64,000 nucleotides of DNA from Thioclava indica (GTDB taxonomy: Bacteria; Pseudomonadota; Alphaproteobacteria; Rhodobacterales; Rhodobacteraceae). Under the pieces are notes generated by a model. That model saw only the letters and a list, made by a program, of their open reading frames with translations, searched no databases and was not told the origin of the DNA. Every line of letters starts with the position of its first letter. Position 1 is the stretch's first letter. The stretch lies in the NCBI RefSeq assembly GCF_000714545.1, contig NZ_AUNB01000018.1, positions 1-64,000 on the forward strand, written 5' to 3'. The position numbers were made by a program, and so were the translations under genes. Positions 60,797 through 64,000 of this stretch are shown here, in pieces.

Positions 60797-61480
60797 CTAG
60801 GCCTCAAAATACTCGTCATGGGCCTTGCGAATGCTGGCGATGGTCGGATCAAGCCGCGACAGGTGCAAGCGCGCGATCTCAACCGCGCCCTCGGCATCGC
60901 CCGCCGCAATACACGCAACGATCCGGGTGTGATCGTCATATAACACACCGATCCGGTCTTCTTGCGTCAGGCCCAATACGCAGAGCCGGTCAACCAACGC
61001 CTTCTTCTCGGCAATCACCTTAAATGCATGTGCGACACCTGCGATTTCGCACAGGATGCGGTGAAATTCGTAATCAAGCTTGTGAAACGCATCGCCGTCC
61101 TTGGTTTCCAGCGTCGCTTTTTGCTGATCAAGATTGTCCTGAAGCAGGCCCATCTTGGAGCCATCCCATGTTTGCGTCGCAAGCCGGATCACTTCGACCT
61201 CAACAGCGGCGCGAATGAAACGCGCAGCCTGAATCGCCTCATAGGAAAACCGGCGCACTTCCGTCGCGCGCTGTGGACGCACCAATAGCAGATCAAGGTT
61301 TGTCAGGCGGTTAAAGGCATCGCGCACGGGCTGGCGCGACACGTTCAGCTTATTGGCAATCTCGACTTCGGAAATCTTGGCGCCGGGCAACATGCGCAAT
61401 GCGACGATCTCGTCATACAAATAATCAAAGACCTCGTCGGCGCTGGTGCGTCGCTCGCGCGCAATTGGCATTTGTCGCAT
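60797..61480 (-). CDS. GntR-family regulator with FCD domain
   Basis: 227 residues. An N-terminal winged HTH (about 14-75, ISEVEIANKLNVSRQPVRDAFNRL) precedes an all-helical FCD ligand domain (about 85-220) with His/Asp metal-ligand positions (DYEFHRILCE, DDHTRIVACI). FCD regulators such as UxuR and ExuR sense sugar acids. ATG 61480 follows GGAGAGAAAC; the upstream open frame is not coding. I infer that it controls the surrounding transport and catabolic genes through the CTAG-centred sites; a weaker site lies at 61493-61508 in its own leader. Confidence 0.9.
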   Translation of the reverse strand: MRQMPIARERRTSADEVFDYLYDEIVALRMLPGAKISEVEIANKLNVSRQPVRDAFNRLTNLDLLLVRPQRATEVRRFSYEAIQAARFIRAAVEVEVIRLATQTWDGSKMGLLQDNLDQQKATLETKDGDAFHKLDYEFHRILCEIAGVAHAFKVIAEKKALVDRLCVLGLTQEDRIGVLYDDHTRIVACIAAGDAEGAVEIARLHLSRLDPTIASIRKAHDEYFEA

Positions 61481-61492
61481 GTTTCTCTCCTT

Positions 61493-61508
61493 GGATCCCA
61501 GTGCGCTT
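61493..61508. promoter_or_regulatory. Weak operator-like site before the GntR gene
   Basis: GGATCCCAGTGCGCTT matches the tctC-side site GTATCCCAGTAAG in 10 of 13 positions. It lies 13 nt from the start codon, so autoregulation is possible; the match may be chance. Confidence 0.3.
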
Positions 61509-61688
61509 ACCCCATTCGCTTTCGGGTTTCCAGTTTTCACTGGCCCGAGACAGAGGCTATTTTCAACGTGTTTAAGGGCGGTTGTGGCAAAAACCGCGCC
61601 CTCGCCAAGTGCCCCGAGTTTCCTTTCTCCTGCGCAGCGCCCCTGGGGTGAAAGACCTGCCGAGAGCTTCGCGATAGCGACAAAACGA

Positions 61689-62879
61689 TCATGACGGCCC
61701 TGCACTCGCCAGCGCCAACATTGCGCCGCGCAACTCCGCCAGCCCTTTCAACCGTCCGATTGCAGGATAACCGGGAGCAGTTTTGCGTGTGTGATCATCC
61801 AGAATGTTCTGGCCGTGATCGGGGCGCATCGGGATCTGCCAGTCGGCGCGACCCTCGGCGCGGCGGCGGCTCTGTTCGCCAAGCGCCGCGCGCATCACCG
61901 CGACCATATCGCTCGATCCGCCGAACTGATCGGCCTCGTGAAACGAGCCGGGAATGGTGTCGTCCTCGCGCCGCACGTTGCGGAAGTGGTAAAAATGGAT
62001 GTGCGGGCCAAGACGCGTCAGCATCTTGGCCAGATCGTTGTCAGGGCGCGCCCCAAGGCTCCCGGTGCAAAAGGTGATGCCGTTGGCGCGCGATGGCACG
62101 GCGTTGACCAGCCAGTCGTAATTGGCCTCGCTCGACATGATCCGGGGCAGCCCGAGAAGCGGCCAAGGCGGGTCGTCGGGATGACAGCACAGCCGCATAT
62201 CAAGCCGTTCGGCACTGGGCACCACCGCCTCAAGGAAAGCGCGCAGATGGCTACGCAATTGCTCGGCGTCGATCTTGGCATATGCGGCGAGACGCGCGCG
62301 CAGGGTGTCGAGCGTCCAGTGTTCCAGCGTGCCGGGCAGACCGGCCAGAATGTTGCTGGTAAGTTGGTCTTTTTCGGCTTGGCTAAAGCGCGCGAGCCGG
62401 GCGCGGGCCTGCTCAATCACCTCCGCCGGAGAATCTGCCTCGGCGCCCTCGCGCGCCAAAATGCCAAGATCGAAGCCCGCGAAGTCGATCAAATCAAAGC
62501 GCAGCGCCGTCGCCCCCGACGGCATCGGCGCGGCCAGATCGGTGCGCCTCCAATCCAGTACCGGCATGAAGTTGTAGCAAATAACGGCGATGCCTTCTTG
62601 TGCGAGGTTTTCCAGCGAGCTGATCCAGTTGGCGTAATGCTGGATCGCCTCGGGCGCGCCGGTGCGGGTCGCCTCGCTGACGGGCAGGCTTTCGACGAGA
62701 TCCCAGCTCAGCCCCGCCGCCTCAATGATCTCGCGACGCGCGCGGATTTCGGCGCGCGGCCAGACCTCGCCGGGTGGTAGATGATAAAGGGCGGTCACGA
62801 TTCCTTCGGCCCCGGCCTGCCGGATTTCGGACAGCGTCACGCTATCATCAGGACCAAACCACCGCCAAGTATGTCTCAT
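61689..62879 (-). CDS. uxuA: Mannonate dehydratase
   Basis: Dehydrates D-mannonate to 2-keto-3-deoxy-D-gluconate in hexuronate breakdown. 396 residues with a TIM-barrel fold; visible metal/substrate motifs are CCHPDDPPWPLLGLPRI (about 225-240), FCTGSLGARPDND, HFYHFRNV and MRPDHGQN (about 350-358). Start MRHTWRWFGPDD is the usual UxuA start. The product feeds KdgK, encoded just upstream on the same strand (102-nt gap). Confidence 0.96.
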   Translation of the reverse strand: MRHTWRWFGPDDSVTLSEIRQAGAEGIVTALYHLPPGEVWPRAEIRARREIIEAAGLSWDLVESLPVSEATRTGAPEAIQHYANWISSLENLAQEGIAVICYNFMPVLDWRRTDLAAPMPSGATALRFDLIDFAGFDLGILAREGAEADSPAEVIEQARARLARFSQAEKDQLTSNILAGLPGTLEHWTLDTLRARLAAYAKIDAEQLRSHLRAFLEAVVPSAERLDMRLCCHPDDPPWPLLGLPRIMSSEANYDWLVNAVPSRANGITFCTGSLGARPDNDLAKMLTRLGPHIHFYHFRNVRREDDTIPGSFHEADQFGGSSDMVAVMRAALGEQSRRRAEGRADWQIPMRPDHGQNILDDHTRKTAPGYPAIGRLKGLAELRGAMLALASAGPS

Positions 62880-62981
62880 AGCCAGTTAGCCTTTCTTGCG
62901 GTTGCGCCAAAGTTCCAAGGGCTGCTTGCGGGCGTCAGAATGTGCGTTTCGGGTTTCCTTTCGGGGGCTTGGCTCACGTTC

Positions 62982-63878
62982 TCAGGCTTGAACGGGTACA
63001 AGCGCGCCTTTGCCCTGCACGACTTGCCCCGCCAAGCGGCACGCCTGCGCGATGCTCTCTGGAAGGGGCGTGTTTGCCTCGATTCCCGCAAGGATTGCAG
63101 CGTTGAAACTGTCCCCTGCCGCCGTTGTATCGACCACGCAGGACAGGGCTGGCACCTCCACGTTTCCGCGCGTATCGCCCTGACGGTAGCAGACCGGATC
63201 GCCGCCGTTCTTGACGACGATGGTCGTGGCACCGGCTGCGGCGTAGCGGTCTGCGGTCGCCGTGGGGTTGGCATCGTCAAACCAATCTGCTTCGTCCTCA
63301 AAAGAGGGCAGGGCAATGTCACTGACGGCAGCGCCTTGCATAACGGCCTTGGTCATCTCGGAAGGGGCAGACCACAGGCGGGGGCGCAGATTGGGGTCAA
63401 AGGCAATCGTCTTGCCAGAAGCACGCGCGTCGCGCAGCGCAGTCAACAGCGTTTCGCGCGACGCGCTGCTTAAAATAGCCAGCGTGATCCCGGAAAAATA
63501 AATCAGATCCGCTGCGTCCATCGCCTCGGCCAAGGCCTGCGGATCATTCGCTAGCTGGCGAGCCGCCGACTGCCCCCGCCAATAGGAAAAGCTACGCTCG
63601 CCATTGTTGAGCGAGATCAGATATAACCCGACGGTGCGATCAGGAACGGTCTGAACGTGGCTGTCGTCGATTCCACTTTCCCTGAACGCATCGCGCATCT
63701 GCTGTGAAATCGGGTCGCTGCCCACCGCCGTGAAAAACGAAACGGCGTTCTCAGGTCGTAAACGGGCCAAATACCACGCCGTATTGAACGTATCCCCGGC
63801 AAACCCCAGGGAATAGTCTCTTGCTTCGCCCGTCGGGGCAAGCTCGGCCATGCATTCGCCTATCGCAAGAAAGCGCAT
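62982..63878 (-). CDS. kdgK: 2-dehydro-3-deoxygluconokinase
   Basis: Phosphorylates 2-keto-3-deoxygluconate to KDPG (2-keto-3-deoxy-6-phosphogluconate), which enters the Entner-Doudoroff aldolase step. 298 residues of the ribokinase fold: start FLAIGECMAELAPTG, the GFAGDTFNTAWYLARL substrate motif near residue 28, and the TTAAGDSFNAA catalytic motif near residue 255. ATG 63878 has no strong ribosome site, but a possible upstream ORF stops 4 nt before it, so coupling is likely. Confidence 0.93.
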   Translation of the reverse strand: MRFLAIGECMAELAPTGEARDYSLGFAGDTFNTAWYLARLRPENAVSFFTAVGSDPISQQMRDAFRESGIDDSHVQTVPDRTVGLYLISLNNGERSFSYWRGQSAARQLANDPQALAEAMDAADLIYFSGITLAILSSASRETLLTALRDARASGKTIAFDPNLRPRLWSAPSEMTKAVMQGAAVSDIALPSFEDEADWFDDANPTATADRYAAAGATTIVVKNGGDPVCYRQGDTRGNVEVPALSCVVDTTAAGDSFNAAILAGIEANTPLPESIAQACRLAGQVVQGKGALVPVQA

Positions 63879-63882
63879 CTTG

Positions 63883-64000
63883 TTATCCGGGGTGAGAGTG
63901 GAAATAAAAACGGCGCGCGGGAGTGCGGTCGTTCACCGCGCGAAGGGGCAGCAGGCACAGCGCCACCATCAACGGGAGATGCTCGCAGCCCCCGCCGGGG
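63883..64000 (-). CDS. Possible 3' end of a gene upstream of kdgK
   Basis: A minus-strand frame is open from the window edge for 38 codons and stops at 63883, 4 nt before the kdgK start. The piece ends ALCLLPLRAVNDRTPARRF and a short His/Ser/Pro tail. I do not recognise it; the short length makes coding status uncertain. The tight spacing and the poor kdgK ribosome site are the main support. Confidence 0.3.
   Translation of the reverse strand, partial: PGGGCEHLPLMVALCLLPLRAVNDRTPARRFYFHSHPG

Overview
The window is chromosomal DNA of a high-GC alphaproteobacterium, most likely a Rhodobacteraceae (Roseobacter/Rhodobacter clade) member. The case rests on an mreBCD-pbp2 order typical of that group, TRAP and tripartite tricarboxylate transporters, an Ala-CGC tRNA, a tandem glycine riboswitch before gcvTHP, XpaC/TelA genes, and intergenic hairpin elements that I remember from this family. 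Coding density is high, many neighbouring genes overlap by 4 nt, and I see no insertion sequence, prophage, rRNA operon or CRISPR array.

Layout. 1-4332 (minus): cell-shape operon mreB-mreC-mreD-mrdA, with mrdA cut by the window edge. 4333-6445 (minus): leuA behind a leader peptide and a pair of mutually exclusive hairpins. 6557-8810 (plus): SDR oxidoreductase, a 28-codon ORF and an iron-sulfur (6-4) photolyase/cryptochrome. 8882-17161: a periplasmic MORN-repeat protein, NAD synthetase, an orphan ParA-like ATPase, a second-type GluRS, a Tat-exported metallo-hydrolase and a phosphofructokinase-type PfkB kinase. 17265-21909 (plus): promoter, tandem glycine riboswitch and gcvT-gcvH-gcvP. 22006-29310: fructokinase and dtd, thymidine kinase, a FabH-like synthase, a YbjN-proC-csaA-hydroxyacid dehydrogenase run, tRNA-Ala and thioredoxin 2.

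29401-34850 (minus) is the most intriguing unit: a compact operon for a 27-residue membrane peptide, XpaC, TelA, a DUF2927 lipoprotein, an SPFH/GYF-domain protein and a double zinc-ribbon membrane protein. It resembles PspA/YdjGHI-type and tellurite-type envelope-stress modules but has no PspA in view. 34956-43953: RluB with a long 18-residue repeat tail, TadA, two hotdog thioesterases, a MATE pump, a TRAP transporter and small proteins. 44031-50418: a rhodanese, a cupin regulator divergent from gabT-gabD, and a YeeE/YedE sulfur importer operon with an exported sulfurtransferase.

50828-64000: malate dehydrogenase, then a sugar-acid (hexuronate-type) catabolic region. It holds a GarR-like reductase, a HbpS/GlcG-like protein, a TctCBA transporter, a DctPQM TRAP transporter, KduD-like SDR, a GntR/FCD regulator, UxuA and KdgK. 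Matching partly palindromic sites with the core ATACTAGRATA occur upstream of the reductase, tctC and dctP; these are probably operators of the local GntR regulator.
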